A DNA stretch of 64,000 bases from Streptomyces sp. NBC_00258 (GCF_036182465.1 NZ_CP108081.1:5208001-5272000), one strand, 5' to 3'; positions 33,314 through 42,709 are shown, counted from the first letter of the stretch. Notes: generated from the sequence alone by a model not told the origin. Numbers and translations: made by a program.

Positions 33314-35266
33314 TCAGGCTCCCTTCTTCGTACGGCGGTCCGTCGGCTGGGTCACCCGGTCGAGCATCAGGCCGAGGCAGACGATCGCCGCGCCGGCCAC
33401 CAGACCCGTGGCGAGGTCGCCCTGGGCGAGCCCGAACACGACGTCGTAGCCGAGTGCGCCACCGCCGACCAGGCCGCCGATGATGACGACGGCGAGGACG
33501 AGGACGACGCCCTGGTTGAGCGCGAGCAGCAGTGCGGGACGGGCCAACGGCAGCTGGACCTGGCGCAGTTGCTGCCAGCCCGTGGCGCCCATCGAGCGCG
33601 AGGACTCCATGGCCGCCGGGTCGACCTGGCGCAGGCCCTGCGTGGTGATGCGGACGACGGCGGGCAGGGCGTAGACGACCGCGGCGGCGACCGCCGGGGC
33701 GCGGCCCACGCCGAAGAGCGCGACGACGGGGATGAGGTACACGAACTGCGGCATCGTCTGGAAGACGTCCAGGAAGGGGCGCAGCACGCGTTCGCAGCGC
33801 TCGCTCCTGGCCGCCGCGATGCCGGTCGCGAAGCCCAGCACCAGGGTGACCGTCACGGCCGCGAGTACCTGCGACAGCGTGTCGAGGGACGGCCCCCACA
33901 CGCCGAGCACACCGATCGCGGCCATCGCGAGGACGGCGGTGAGCGCGGTGCGCCAGGTGCCGATCAGCCAGGCGAGCGCGGCGACGATCAGCAGGACCGA
34001 CCACCAGGGCAGCCACTGCAGGCCGTCCCGCATCGGGTCCAGGACCCAGGTGGTGAAGTGGCCCGCCCAGTCGGCGGTGCCGCCCACGTAGGGGACGCCG
34101 GAGTAGAGGTGGTCCGTCATCCAGTCGACGGCCCGGTTGACGGGCTCGGCGATGTTCACGAGCCAGGCCTCGGGCCAGTCGAGGCGGTCGGTCAGGCGTC
34201 CGGCGACCGCGACGGCCAGGGCGGCGACGGCCGCGTAGGCCCAACCGGTCCAGCGGGACCTGGGCTCTTCGAGCCCTCCGTCCGCCGCGCCCGCCGCGCC
34301 GGTCACCCGGTCGAGGACGACCGCGAGCAGCACGATCGGGATGCCGGCGGCGAGCGCCGCGCCCACGTCGACCGAGGCGAGCGCCTGGTAGACGCGGTCA
34401 CCGAGGCCGGCCGCGCCGATGACGGACGCGATGACGGCCATGGAGAGGGCCATCATGATCGTCTGGTTGAGGCCGAGGAGGAGTTCCTTGCGGGCGAGCG
34501 GCAGGCGGGCCGTGAGGAGCCGCTGCCGGGCCGTGGTGCCCACGGACTCGACGGCCTCCATCACCCCTGCGTCGGCGCCGCGCAGGCCGAGCGCGGTGAG
34601 GCGGGCCATGGGCGGCGCGGCGTACACGACGGTGGCGAGCACCGCGGCCGGGACACCCATGCCGAAGACGAGGACGACCGGCAGGAGGTACGCGTAGGCC
34701 GGGAACACCTGCATGGTGTCGAGTACGGGGCGCAGCCCTCGGTAGACGCGGTCGGAGAGCCCGGCCGCGAGGCCGAGGAGCACGCCGAGCACGACGGACG
34801 CGAGGACCGCGACCACCATGAGCGCGAGCGTCTGCATGGTGGGGATCCACATGCCGAGCAGCCCGCAGGCCAGGAACGCGGCGCCCGTGCCGAGCGCCAG
34901 CCGTACCCCCGCGACCCGCCAGGCGACCAGTGCCGCCGCGGCCGTGACGCCCGCCCAGCCGGCGGCGAGCAGGACGAGGTAGACGGCGCGTACGGAGAGG
35001 ACGACCGCGTTGGAGATGTACCCGAAGAAGTAGAGGAACAGCGGGTGGCTGTCGCGGTTGTCGATGACCCAGTCGCTGGCCTTGCCGAGGGGTTCGGTGA
35101 GGTCGACGGTGAGGGCGTGCGGCCAACTGCCGCTGGCCCAGCGTGCGTTGGCCAGCGGGACGAGGACCGCCGCCGCGACGGCGAGCAGCAGGAGCTTGCC
35201 GGCGGCGGGGTGCTTGAGGAAGCCGGGAAGACCGCTCCGGGGGGCGGCCGCGGTGATCGTGGCCAT
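33314..35266 (-). CDS. Glycine betaine/choline ABC transporter, fused double permease
   Basis: A 650-residue membrane protein made of two permease units in tandem, where typical ProW/OpuAB proteins have one. Each half has a soluble-facing lead segment (HALTVDLTEPLGKASDWV and LVNIAEPVNRAVDWM), about six helices and an EAA-type loop for the ATPase (MEAVESVGTTARQRLLTARLP and MESSRSMGATGWQQLRQVQLP). The two halves align with each other, so this is an internal duplication that forms the permease dimer in one chain. The ATG overlaps the stop of the ATPase gene by one base (TGATG). It works with the neighbouring ATPase and binding protein. Confidence 0.92.
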   Translation of the reverse strand: MATITAAAPRSGLPGFLKHPAAGKLLLLAVAAAVLVPLANARWASGSWPHALTVDLTEPLGKASDWVIDNRDSHPLFLYFFGYISNAVVLSVRAVYLVLLAAGWAGVTAAAALVAWRVAGVRLALGTGAAFLACGLLGMWIPTMQTLALMVVAVLASVVLGVLLGLAAGLSDRVYRGLRPVLDTMQVFPAYAYLLPVVLVFGMGVPAAVLATVVYAAPPMARLTALGLRGADAGVMEAVESVGTTARQRLLTARLPLARKELLLGLNQTIMMALSMAVIASVIGAAGLGDRVYQALASVDVGAALAAGIPIVLLAVVLDRVTGAAGAADGGLEEPRSRWTGWAYAAVAALAVAVAGRLTDRLDWPEAWLVNIAEPVNRAVDWMTDHLYSGVPYVGGTADWAGHFTTWVLDPMRDGLQWLPWWSVLLIVAALAWLIGTWRTALTAVLAMAAIGVLGVWGPSLDTLSQVLAAVTVTLVLGFATGIAAARSERCERVLRPFLDVFQTMPQFVYLIPVVALFGVGRAPAVAAAVVYALPAVVRITTQGLRQVDPAAMESSRSMGATGWQQLRQVQLPLARPALLLALNQGVVLVLAVVIIGGLVGGGALGYDVVFGLAQGDLATGLVAGAAIVCLGLMLDRVTQPTDRRTKKGA

Positions 35267-36516
35267 CAGGCCACCCCCTCGCGAGCGGGCTCGGCCGTTC
35301 CGTCACCCTTGTCAGGAGCGGACTCGGCCGACGCGGCACCTGAACCAGCGCCCGAACCAGCAGCCGCATCGGTTTCGGCATCGGCATCGGTATCGGTGGC
35401 CGAGTCGGCGAACTGCCCGCCGGTCCCCGCCACCACTCCCAGCAGCGCGTCCGAGTCGACGACCCCGAGGCAGCGCCCCTGGTCGACGACGCGGGCGGTC
35501 TGGCCGGTGCGCGCGACCGCCTCGATGGCCTCGGAGACCGTGGCCTGGGGCGCGAGGGCCGGACCCTCGCCCGCCTCCTGCGCGGACGCGGCCCGCATGG
35601 CCCGCCGTACCGTCATGACCTGCTCGCGCGGCACGTCACGTACGAACTCGCGTACGTAGTCGTCGGCGGGCGAGCCCACGATCTCCTCGGGCGTGCCGAG
35701 CTGGACGACGCGGCCGTCGCGCATGAGGGCGATGCGGTCGCCCAGGCGCAGGGCCTCGTTGAGGTCGTGGGTGATGAAGACCATCGTGCGGCCCTCCTCG
35801 TGGTGGAGCCGGACGACCTCCTCCTGCATGTCGCGCCGGATCAGCGGGTCGAGTGCGCTGAACGGCTCGTCGAACAGCAGGACCTCGGGGTCCACGGCCA
35901 GCGCCCGCGCCAGTCCGACGCGCTGCTGCTGACCGCCGGAGAGCTGGCCGGGCCGCCGCTGCTCCATGCCTTCGAGGCCGACCTTGGTGACGACTTCCTG
36001 CGCCTTCTCGCGGCGCTCGCGCTTGCCGACGCCCTGGACTTCGAGCCCGTACGCGACGTTGTCGAGCACGGTCCGGTGGGGCAGGAGGCCGAAGTGCTGG
36101 AAGACCATCGCGGCGCGGTGGCGGCGCAGTTCGCGCAGCCGGGCCTTGTCCATGGCGCGGACGTCCTCGCCGTCGATGACGATCGAGCCGGCCGTCGGCT
36201 CGATGAGCCGGGTCAGACAGCGTACGAGGGTGGACTTGCCCGAGCCGGACAGGCCCATGACGACGAAGACCTCGCCCTTGCGCACGTCGAAGCTCACGTC
36301 CCGGACGGCGGCCGTGCAGCCGGTACGGGACCGGAGTTCGGCCGGGGTGAGGGCCGTGAGCTCGGGGTCGGCGGGGACGCGTTCGGCCTTGGGGCCGAAG
36401 ACCTTCCACAGGCCCTCGACGGCGAAGACGGGATCGGCACCGGCGTGCCCGGCACCCGTGCGCCTGCCACCCGTGGGCTCAACAGCACTGTCCTGAACAT
36501 CGGTTGACGTACTCAT
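35266..36516 (-). CDS. Glycine betaine/choline ABC transporter, ATP-binding protein
   Basis: A 416-residue ATPase of the ProV/OpuAA type. The N-terminal leader includes the ProV-like VEGLWKVFGPKAE. Walker A is GLSGSGKST, the signature is LSGGQQQRVGLARAL, Walker B is VLLFDEPFSALDP and the switch His is in FITHDLNEAL. After the ATPase domain a CBS-like region (about residues 300-370: ATVSEAIEAVARTGQTARVV, CLGVVDSDALLGVV) could sense ionic strength or c-di-AMP, as in relatives. The last 40 residues are an acidic Ala/Asp/Thr/Gly tail. Its ATG overlaps the choline oxidase stop by one base, and its stop overlaps the permease start likewise. Confidence 0.93.
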   Translation of the reverse strand: MSTSTDVQDSAVEPTGGRRTGAGHAGADPVFAVEGLWKVFGPKAERVPADPELTALTPAELRSRTGCTAAVRDVSFDVRKGEVFVVMGLSGSGKSTLVRCLTRLIEPTAGSIVIDGEDVRAMDKARLRELRRHRAAMVFQHFGLLPHRTVLDNVAYGLEVQGVGKRERREKAQEVVTKVGLEGMEQRRPGQLSGGQQQRVGLARALAVDPEVLLFDEPFSALDPLIRRDMQEEVVRLHHEEGRTMVFITHDLNEALRLGDRIALMRDGRVVQLGTPEEIVGSPADDYVREFVRDVPREQVMTVRRAMRAASAQEAGEGPALAPQATVSEAIEAVARTGQTARVVDQGRCLGVVDSDALLGVVAGTGGQFADSATDTDADAETDAAAGSGAGSGAASAESAPDKGDGTAEPAREGVA

Positions 36517-38045
36517 CACGCACCGCCTCCCAGCAGGTCCACACACTTCTCGCCGACCATGAGCACCCCGATCATCGGGTTCACGGCGGGCATCGTCGGG
36601 AAGACCGACGCGTCGGCGATCCGGATGCCGTCGAGGCCACGGATGCGCAACTCTGGGTCCACGACGGCCAGTTGGTCGTCGGAGGCGCCCATGCGGCAGG
36701 TGCCCGCCGGGTGGTACACGGTGTGCGCCACCGACCGGGCGTACGCGCTGAGCTCCTCGTCGTCCGTGACGTCCGGACCCGGGCACACCTCGCGCTTGAG
36801 CCAGTGCGCGAGCGGCTCGGACCTGGCGATCTCGCGGGCGATCTTGATGCCGTCGACGAGGGTGCGGCCGTCGTAGTCGTCCTCGTCCGTGAAGTAGCGG
36901 AAGTCGAGGGCGGGCTTCTCGGCCGGGTCGGCGCTCGTCAGGTACAGGCGGCCGCGGCTGCGCGGCTTGGGGATGTTCGGGGTCATCGAGACGCCGTGCG
37001 CGGGGCGTTCGTAGCCGATGCGCTCCGGGTTGTCCGTGAAGGGGACCTGGTAGAAGTGGAACATCAGGTCCGGGCCCGCGTGTTCGGGGTCGCGCCGCAC
37101 GAACAGACCCGCGTCGGAGTCCATCGCGGAGTTCTCGGGGATCGGCCCGTCCGTCTCCCAGACGATGACGGACTCGGGGTGGTCGAGCAGGTTCTCACCG
37201 ACGCCCGGCAGATCGTGGACGACGGGGATGCCGAGCGCTTCGAGGTCCTGGCGCGGCCCGATGCCGGAGTGCATGAGCAGCCGCGGCGAGTCGACGGCGC
37301 CGGCGCAGAGCAGCACCTCGTTCCTGGCCTTCACGAGGACTTCCTCGCCGTCCCTGGTGCGTACGTGCACACCGCGGGCGCGCGTCCCGTCGAGCTCCAG
37401 CCTGTACGCCCAGGTCTCCAGGAGGATGTGGAGGTTGGGGCGCTCGTCCATGAACGGGTGCAGGTAGGCGACCGAGGCGCTCGACCGCTTGTTGTTCTCC
37501 GGGTGGTACGCGAGGTCGAAGAAGCCGACGCCCTCGGTGAACGGCTGCTTGTTGAAGCCCTCCACGCGCGGCACTTCGAGCGCCGACTGCGCGGCGTCGA
37601 CGAAGTCGCGGGCGATGGCGTTCCGGTCCTTCTCGTCGACCGGCACGATGTTGTTGCGCAGCCGCGGGAAGTACGCCTCCATCGGCACCGCGCCCCAGCC
37701 CTTGGCGCCCGCCGCCTCCCACTCGTCCCAGTCGGACGGCAGCGGCTTGAACGCGATGAGCGTGTTGTGCGAGGAGCATCCGCCGAGGACACGGGCGCGG
37801 CTGTGCCGGATGTGAGAGTTGCCGCGCGGCTGCTCGGTCGTCGGGTAGTCGTAGTCCAGCTCCCCGCCGAGCAGTCCCATCCAGCGCCGCAGGGTCAGGA
37901 CGTCGTCGCGGCCGACATCGCTCGGGCCGCCCTCGATGACGGCGACGGTGACGTCCGGGTTCTCGGTGAGCCGGGAGGCGATGACGGATCCCGCGGTGCC
38001 GCCGCCTATGACGACGTAGTCGTACGTGTTCTGTTCTTCGGGCAT
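36516..38045 (-). CDS. GMC oxidoreductase, choline oxidase-like
   Basis: A 509-residue flavoenzyme of the GMC family that converts choline via betaine aldehyde to glycine betaine. The FAD-binding motif is VVIGGGTAGSVIASRL. GGCSSHN (His93) matches the histidine that carries covalent FAD in Arthrobacter choline oxidase. The active-site region is VYHPAGTCRMG and the C-terminal signature VNPMIGVLMVGE. These features, the length and DFRYFTDEDDYDGRTLVDGI favour choline oxidase over membrane-bound BetA dehydrogenase. The ATG at 38045 gives the usual N-terminus. It is 82 bp downstream of the betaine-aldehyde dehydrogenase and overlaps the transporter ATPase gene, so synthesis and uptake are co-expressed. 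Confidence 0.9.
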   Translation of the reverse strand: MPEEQNTYDYVVIGGGTAGSVIASRLTENPDVTVAVIEGGPSDVGRDDVLTLRRWMGLLGGELDYDYPTTEQPRGNSHIRHSRARVLGGCSSHNTLIAFKPLPSDWDEWEAAGAKGWGAVPMEAYFPRLRNNIVPVDEKDRNAIARDFVDAAQSALEVPRVEGFNKQPFTEGVGFFDLAYHPENNKRSSASVAYLHPFMDERPNLHILLETWAYRLELDGTRARGVHVRTRDGEEVLVKARNEVLLCAGAVDSPRLLMHSGIGPRQDLEALGIPVVHDLPGVGENLLDHPESVIVWETDGPIPENSAMDSDAGLFVRRDPEHAGPDLMFHFYQVPFTDNPERIGYERPAHGVSMTPNIPKPRSRGRLYLTSADPAEKPALDFRYFTDEDDYDGRTLVDGIKIAREIARSEPLAHWLKREVCPGPDVTDDEELSAYARSVAHTVYHPAGTCRMGASDDQLAVVDPELRIRGLDGIRIADASVFPTMPAVNPMIGVLMVGEKCVDLLGGGA

Positions 38046-38127
38046 GGCGTGGCGCTCCAAGGTGCCTTGTGCGGTGGGGAGTCGAAGGTGGTCGGGGCCG
38101 GGTGCCGGCCCACGGACGGGCCGGGGG

Positions 38128-39639
38128 TCAGCCCGCGAACCACCGGACGGGCTTCGGCGCGAGGTTCTGGTAGACGTGCTTGGTCTCGCGGTACTCGGCG
38201 AGCCCCGCGGGGCCGAGTTCGCGCCCCACACCGCTCTTGCCGAAGCCGCCCCACTCCGCCTGGGGGAGGTAGGGGTGGAAGTCGTTGATCCAGACGGTGC
38301 CGTGCCGCAGCCGGCCGGCGACGCGCCGGGCGCGCCCCGCGTCGGCGGTCCAGACGCCGCCCGCGAGCCCGTACTCCGTGTCGTTGGCGAGCGCGACGGC
38401 CTCGTCCTCCGTACGGAAGGTCTCGACGGTCAGGACGGGGCCGAACACCTCTTCCCGGACGACCCGCATGTCGCGGTGGCACTGGTCGAGGACGGTCGGC
38501 TCGTAGAAGTAGCCGGTGGCGGGCCGCTCGGCGGACGGCTCGGGGCGGGCGCCGCCGGCTCGCAGCACCGCGCCCTCCGCGAGGGCCGCGGCGACGTACG
38601 ACTCGGTCTTCTCGCGCTGTTCGGCGGAGACGAGCGGTCCGCACTCGACGCCGCCCTCGGTGCCGCGTCCGAGCCGGATCCGCTCGGCCCGGCGAGCCAG
38701 TTCGGCGACGAAGCGCTCGCGCACGGACTCCTCGATGATGAGCCGGGAACCGGCGGAGCACACCTGCCCGCTGTGGATGAAGGCGGCGTTGAGGGCCTGG
38801 TCGACGGCGGTGTCGAACCCCTCCTCCGTGGCGCAGGCGTCGGCGAAGACGACGTTGGGGTTCTTGCCGCCGAGTTCGAGGGCGACCTTCTTGACGGTGA
38901 CGGCGGCGGCCTGCGCGACCTTCGTACCGCTGACGAGCCCGCCGGTGAAGGACACGAGGTCGACGTCCGGGTGCTCGGCGAGCCGGGCGCCGACGCTGTG
39001 GCCGGGACCGGTGACGATGTTGGCGACGCCCTCGGGCAGTCCGGCCTCGACCAGCAGCTCGATGAGGGCGACCGTGGTCAGCGGAGTGATCTCGCTCGGC
39101 TTGACGACGAACGTGTTCCCGGCCGCGAGGGCGGGGGCGACCTTCCAACTCGCCTGCAGCAGCGGATAGTTCCAGGGCGTGATCATCGCGCAGACGCCGA
39201 CGGGTTCGTGCACGACGACGCTGTGGATGTCGTCCGACCCGGCGTCGACGACCCGTCCGCCGCCCTCTCCGACGACGAGATCGGCGAAGTACCGGAAGGC
39301 GTCGGCGACACAGTCGATGTCGACGCGCCCCTCCTCCAGGGTCTTGCCGGCGTCCCGGCTCTCCAGGAGCCCGAGCTGTTCGCGGTCGCGTACGAGGAGG
39401 TCGGCGACGCGGCGCAGGAGCGCGGCCCGCTCGGTGACGGGTGTGTGTGGCCACTCTCCGTGGTCGAAGGCGCGCCGGGCGGCCTCGACGGCGGCGTCCG
39501 TGTCCGGCACTCCGCCTTCGGCGACCACGGCGAACGTCTTGGCGTCCGCCGGGTCGAGAATGTCGCGCGTGGCCCCTGAGGCGGCCGCACGCCACTCTCC
39601 GCCCACGTGAATCGTCTGCTGCGCCTGGTGTCCCGACAT
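38128..39639 (-). CDS. betB: Betaine-aldehyde dehydrogenase (ALDH superfamily)
   Basis: A 503-residue NAD(P)-dependent aldehyde dehydrogenase. Key elements are the ITPWNYPLLQASWKVAPALA and VVKPSEITPLT coenzyme region, the catalytic Glu in LELGGKNPNVVF and the catalytic Cys in SGQVCSAGSR. The C-terminal EEVFGPVL and GGFGKSGVGRELG are also present. Position as the first gene of an operon with choline oxidase and a betaine transporter makes betaine aldehyde the probable substrate. The upstream 311-bp gap contains two inverted repeats and direct repeats and the divergent MarR-GNAT gene, so it is probably repressed by that regulator. Confidence 0.92.
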   Translation of the reverse strand: MSGHQAQQTIHVGGEWRAAASGATRDILDPADAKTFAVVAEGGVPDTDAAVEAARRAFDHGEWPHTPVTERAALLRRVADLLVRDREQLGLLESRDAGKTLEEGRVDIDCVADAFRYFADLVVGEGGGRVVDAGSDDIHSVVVHEPVGVCAMITPWNYPLLQASWKVAPALAAGNTFVVKPSEITPLTTVALIELLVEAGLPEGVANIVTGPGHSVGARLAEHPDVDLVSFTGGLVSGTKVAQAAAVTVKKVALELGGKNPNVVFADACATEEGFDTAVDQALNAAFIHSGQVCSAGSRLIIEESVRERFVAELARRAERIRLGRGTEGGVECGPLVSAEQREKTESYVAAALAEGAVLRAGGARPEPSAERPATGYFYEPTVLDQCHRDMRVVREEVFGPVLTVETFRTEDEAVALANDTEYGLAGGVWTADAGRARRVAGRLRHGTVWINDFHPYLPQAEWGGFGKSGVGRELGPAGLAEYRETKHVYQNLAPKPVRWFAG

Positions 39640-39950
39640 GATCGGTGTTGCCTTCCGTTCCTGTTCCGTGCCCCTGTGTCACACGCGTGTCACTCTCGTG
39701 GGCCGAGTGCACCTGCCCCGGGACCTGGTTTGCATGCACAACCAGTGACGGATAGTGCGCGGGGTCACTGAAAAATCAGCGTAAATTCGCCCAGAAGGCA
39801 CGAAACGCGAGGCTGGAGTTATCGCCGCCGGCGGCGCGGGGACTGCCAAGATCTTCGACCCGACCATGGGCACCTTCGGTCGGCCGATGGGCACCTTCGG
39901 TCGGTGCGACCATGGACACTCCGCCGTCCTTTGACTAAAGTCAAAGAAAT
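39640..39950. promoter_or_regulatory. Divergent control region between betB and the MarR-GNAT gene
   Basis: It holds CAGTGAC-N14-GTCACTG (39743-39770), two copies of ATGGGCACCTTCGGTCGG with a 21-bp period (39866-39883 and 39887-39904), and TTTGACT-AA-AGTCAAA (39930-39945) six bases before the regulator's ATG. No gene is apparent. The last palindrome is the best candidate for autoregulation; the first lies nearer the betB operon. Confidence 0.6.
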
Positions 39951-40844
39951 ATGGAGCCAGTGACAGCGTCAGTGTCCGCGGAGCACGTGACCACCCTGCG
40001 CCGCTTCAACCGGTACTTCACCCGCCGGATCGGTGTGCTCGACGACCACTACCTCGGGCAGGACCGGCCGCTCGGCGAGGCGCGCCTGCTGTTCGAGATC
40101 GGGACCGGCGCGTCGCTGAAGGAGCTGAGGACCCGACTCGGCCTGGACGCCGGGTACTTGAGCCGGATGGTGCGCGCACTGGAGGGCCAGGGGCTCGTAC
40201 GGGTCAGCGTCCACCCGACGGACAGCCGGCTGCGCCTCGCGGAGCTCACGGAGGCCGGACGGGCGGAGTTGGCGGAGCAGAACCGGCGTGCGGACGGACT
40301 CGCCGAGGGACTGCTCGACGGGCTGAGCGAGAAGCAGCGGGGACGGCTGACGGAGGCCGTCACCGTGGCCGAGCGGCTGCTCCGGCTGGCCGCGGTCGGT
40401 GTCAGGGCCGTCGACGCCGGGTCGGCCGACGCCCGCGCCTGCCTGGCCGGTTTCGCCGCCGAGCTCGACGAGCGGTTCCCCGAGGGATACGCCACCGCGG
40501 ACCTCGTGCCACCCGAGCAGATCGCGGTCCTCCTCGTCGCGTACGAGGAGGAGCGTGCCGTCGGCTGCGGGGCGCTGTGCGCGCTCGACGCCGGCACGGC
40601 CGAGATCCGGCATCTGTGGGTGCACCCCGACGCCCGCGGACTCGGCCTCGGACGGCGGCTGTTGACCGCGCTGGAACGTGCGGCCGCCCGGCGCGGGCAT
40701 CACGTCGTACGCCTCGACACGCACGAGGTCCTCAAGGAGGCCGCCGCGATGTACCGCACGAGCGGGTACGTCGAGATCCCGGCGTACGACGCGAACGCGC
40801 ACGCCAGTTACTGGTTCGAGAAGGTCCTGGTCCTGCCCGGCTGA
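39951..40844 (+). CDS. MarR-type regulator fused to GNAT acetyltransferase
   Basis: A 297-residue fusion. Residues about 12-135 form a MarR winged helix (LLFEIGTGASLKELRTRLGL, AGYLSRMVRALEGQGLVRV, HPTDSRLRLAELTEAGR). Residues about 150-295 form a GNAT acetyltransferase with the acetyl-CoA loop VHPDARGLGLGRRLLTALE and a typical C-terminal MYRTSGYVEIPAYD. Such fusions are common in actinobacteria; the acetyl acceptor is unknown. There is no good ribosome binding site, and the palindrome TTTGACT-AA-AGTCAAA directly precedes the ATG, consistent with autorepression. Its divergence from the choline/betaine operon suggests it controls that operon. Confidence 0.9.
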   Translation: MEPVTASVSAEHVTTLRRFNRYFTRRIGVLDDHYLGQDRPLGEARLLFEIGTGASLKELRTRLGLDAGYLSRMVRALEGQGLVRVSVHPTDSRLRLAELTEAGRAELAEQNRRADGLAEGLLDGLSEKQRGRLTEAVTVAERLLRLAAVGVRAVDAGSADARACLAGFAAELDERFPEGYATADLVPPEQIAVLLVAYEEERAVGCGALCALDAGTAEIRHLWVHPDARGLGLGRRLLTALERAAARRGHHVVRLDTHEVLKEAAAMYRTSGYVEIPAYDANAHASYWFEKVLVLPG

Positions 40845-41061
40845 CGTACCGCCCGTCGCCGGCCAGCCGTCCTTGCCGCCGATCGTGGGCGAGCGTTCGG
40901 CGTCGCCGCGGTGGCCGCAGTAGGCCTCGGAAACCGGATCGACACCGCCTGAGCCGGGCTCGTACGCGCCGCCGCTGTCCGGGACCTGCTGCACAGGGGA
41001 GAGCAGGTACCGGACGGTGGGGTGGTGAGCGGTGCGCGGTGATGTGCGGTGCGGTGCGCGA
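40845..41061. other. Gap between MarR-GNAT gene and mdh terminator
   Basis: About 220 bases without a convincing gene. Possible short frames lack ribosome binding sites and codon bias. I see no repeat beyond short GTGCGGTGC stutters before the terminator. Confidence 0.5.
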
Positions 41062-41095
41062 GAAGCCGCCCCCGGGAACTCCCGGGGGCGGCTTC
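41062..41095. terminator. Strong hairpin terminator after mdh
   Basis: A perfect 16-bp stem (arms 41062-41077 and 41080-41095, starting GAAGCCGCC) with a two-base loop, between two convergent genes. It probably terminates both mdh and the MarR-GNAT transcript. Confidence 0.8.
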
Positions 41096-41152
41096 AGGCT
41101 CGGGGCTTCGGCCTTGAGGACTCTGCCTTCAGGCTTCGGCTCGGCGTGCGGC

Positions 41153-42142
41153 TCAGATGAGGCCGAGACCGCGGACCGCCTCGCGCTCCTCCTCCAGCTC
41201 CTTCACCGACGCGTCGATGCGGGCACGGGAGAACTCGTTGATGTCGAGGCCCTGGACGATCTCGTACGAGCCGTCCTTCGTGGTGACGGGGAAGGAGGAG
41301 ATGAGACCCTCCGGAACGCCGTACGAACCGTCCGACGGGATGCCCATCGAGGTCCAGTCGCCGTCCGCCGTGCCGTTCACCCACGTGTACACGTGGTCGA
41401 TGGCGGCGTTCGCGGCCGAGGCGGCCGAGGAGGCGCCGCGGGCCTCGATGATGGCGGCACCGCGCTTGGCGACGGTCGGGATGAACTCCTCGGCCAGCCA
41501 CTTCTCGTCGTTCACGGTCTCGGCGGCGTTCTTGCCGGCGATCGTGGCCTGGAAGATGTCGGGGTACTGGGTGGCGGAGTGGTTGCCCCAGATGGTGAGG
41601 CGCTTGATGTCCGCGACCGTCGAACCCGTCTTCTTCGCGAGCTGCGTGAGCGCGCGGTTGTGGTCCAGGCGGGTCATCGCGGTGAAGCGCTCGGCCGGTA
41701 CGTCCGGAGCGGCGGCCTGGGCGATGAGGGCGTTGGTGTTGGCCGGGTTGCCGACGACGAGGATCTTGACGTCGTCCGCGGCGTTGTCGTTGATGGCCTT
41801 GCCCTGGGGCTTGAAGATGCCGCCGTTGGCGGAGAGCAGGTCACCGCGCTCCATGCCCTTGGTGCGGGGGCGGGCGCCGACGAGGAGACCGACGTTCGTG
41901 CCGTCGAAGGCGACGTTCGGGTCGTCCGTGATGTCGATGCCCTGAAGGAGCGGGAAGGCGCAGTCGTCGAGCTCCATGGCGGTGCCCTCGGCGGCCTTCA
42001 GCGCGGGCGTGATCTCCAGGAGACGCAGCTTGACCGGCACGTCCGCGCCGAGCAGCTGGCCGGAGGCGATGCGGAAGAGCAGGGCGTAACCGATCTGGCC
42101 GGCCGCGCCGGTGACGGTGACGTTCACGGGAGTGCGGGTCAT
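41153..42142 (-). CDS. mdh: Malate dehydrogenase
   Basis: A 329-residue NAD-dependent malate dehydrogenase of the TCA cycle, of the non-LDH-like group also found in Thermus. The Rossmann motif is VTGAAGQIGYALLFRIASG. Substrate-binding arginines lie in GARPRTKGMERGD and TRLDHNRALTQLA, and the catalytic histidine is in IWGNHSATQYPD. The start is the ATG in MTRTPVNVTVTGAAGQ with a plain leader. It is monocistronic: a strong terminator follows and a 700-bp gap precedes it. About 110-130 bases upstream of the ATG a TTGACG box could be a -35 element, near paired GATGATCGATC repeats (42217 and 42237). Confidence 0.96.
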   Translation of the reverse strand: MTRTPVNVTVTGAAGQIGYALLFRIASGQLLGADVPVKLRLLEITPALKAAEGTAMELDDCAFPLLQGIDITDDPNVAFDGTNVGLLVGARPRTKGMERGDLLSANGGIFKPQGKAINDNAADDVKILVVGNPANTNALIAQAAAPDVPAERFTAMTRLDHNRALTQLAKKTGSTVADIKRLTIWGNHSATQYPDIFQATIAGKNAAETVNDEKWLAEEFIPTVAKRGAAIIEARGASSAASAANAAIDHVYTWVNGTADGDWTSMGIPSDGSYGVPEGLISSFPVTTKDGSYEIVQGLDINEFSRARIDASVKELEEEREAVRGLGLI

Positions 42143-42630
42143 GGCGTTCTCCGTATGACAGCTGACGACGGTGGGGCGTCCCTGCCCCGGGGTACGGGAT
42201 CCCCTGCCCTGCCGCCGGGATGATCGATCACCGGTGTCGATGATCGATCTCTTGGCGTCAAGAGAGATCCAGCGGTCAGGCTATCGCGCATCCGGGATCC
42301 CGGACGGCCGGGGCCGATGTGGCCCACCCCACAGGGCGCTCGGCGGAGCGCTCCGCCCGCTTGCGGGACAGGGGGCGGGGTGTGGGAGGGGATGACGTGG
42401 GGCACGGGAAGGCGGCCGTCGTTCCGGGAGAGAAGGACGACGACCGCCTTGGTGGGGGTGCCGGTTGGCCGGGAGGGGGGTGAGTCCTCCCGGACGGCGC
42501 CGGACTCCCGTGGGGGTACGGTTCGCCTGCCCCGGCGGGAGGAGGCCATTCCTGTTGTTCGGCGAATAGTTGCGGAGCGCCTCGGATCGTGTGGGTGGGC
42601 TTTGGCCGGTGGGTGCGTGCGGGTTGTTCT

Positions 42631-42670
42631 GGGCTGGTCTCGCAGTTCCCCGCGCCCCTGAAGAGGCAGT
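42631..42670. repeat. Dispersed intergenic repeat, copy 3
   Basis: Contains TCGCAGTTCCCCGCGCCCCT followed by GAAGAGG, matching the core of the copy near 9.26 kb; the preceding CTTGTCG part is degenerate. Confidence 0.65.
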
Positions 42671-42709
42671 CCCCGGCGGCCGAACAAGCAAGTTCCCGCA
42701 GCCCGAAGC

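Noticed and set aside
33107..35659. An 850-codon open frame on the plus strand
   Set aside because: It is antisense to the betaine permease and its neighbours, with His/Arg/Gly/Asp-rich composition typical of reversed high-GC genes; the opposite strand encodes clear conserved domains.
36504..38288. A 594-codon open frame on the plus strand
   Set aside because: Antisense to choline oxidase; no domains, no ribosome binding site, shadow-type composition.
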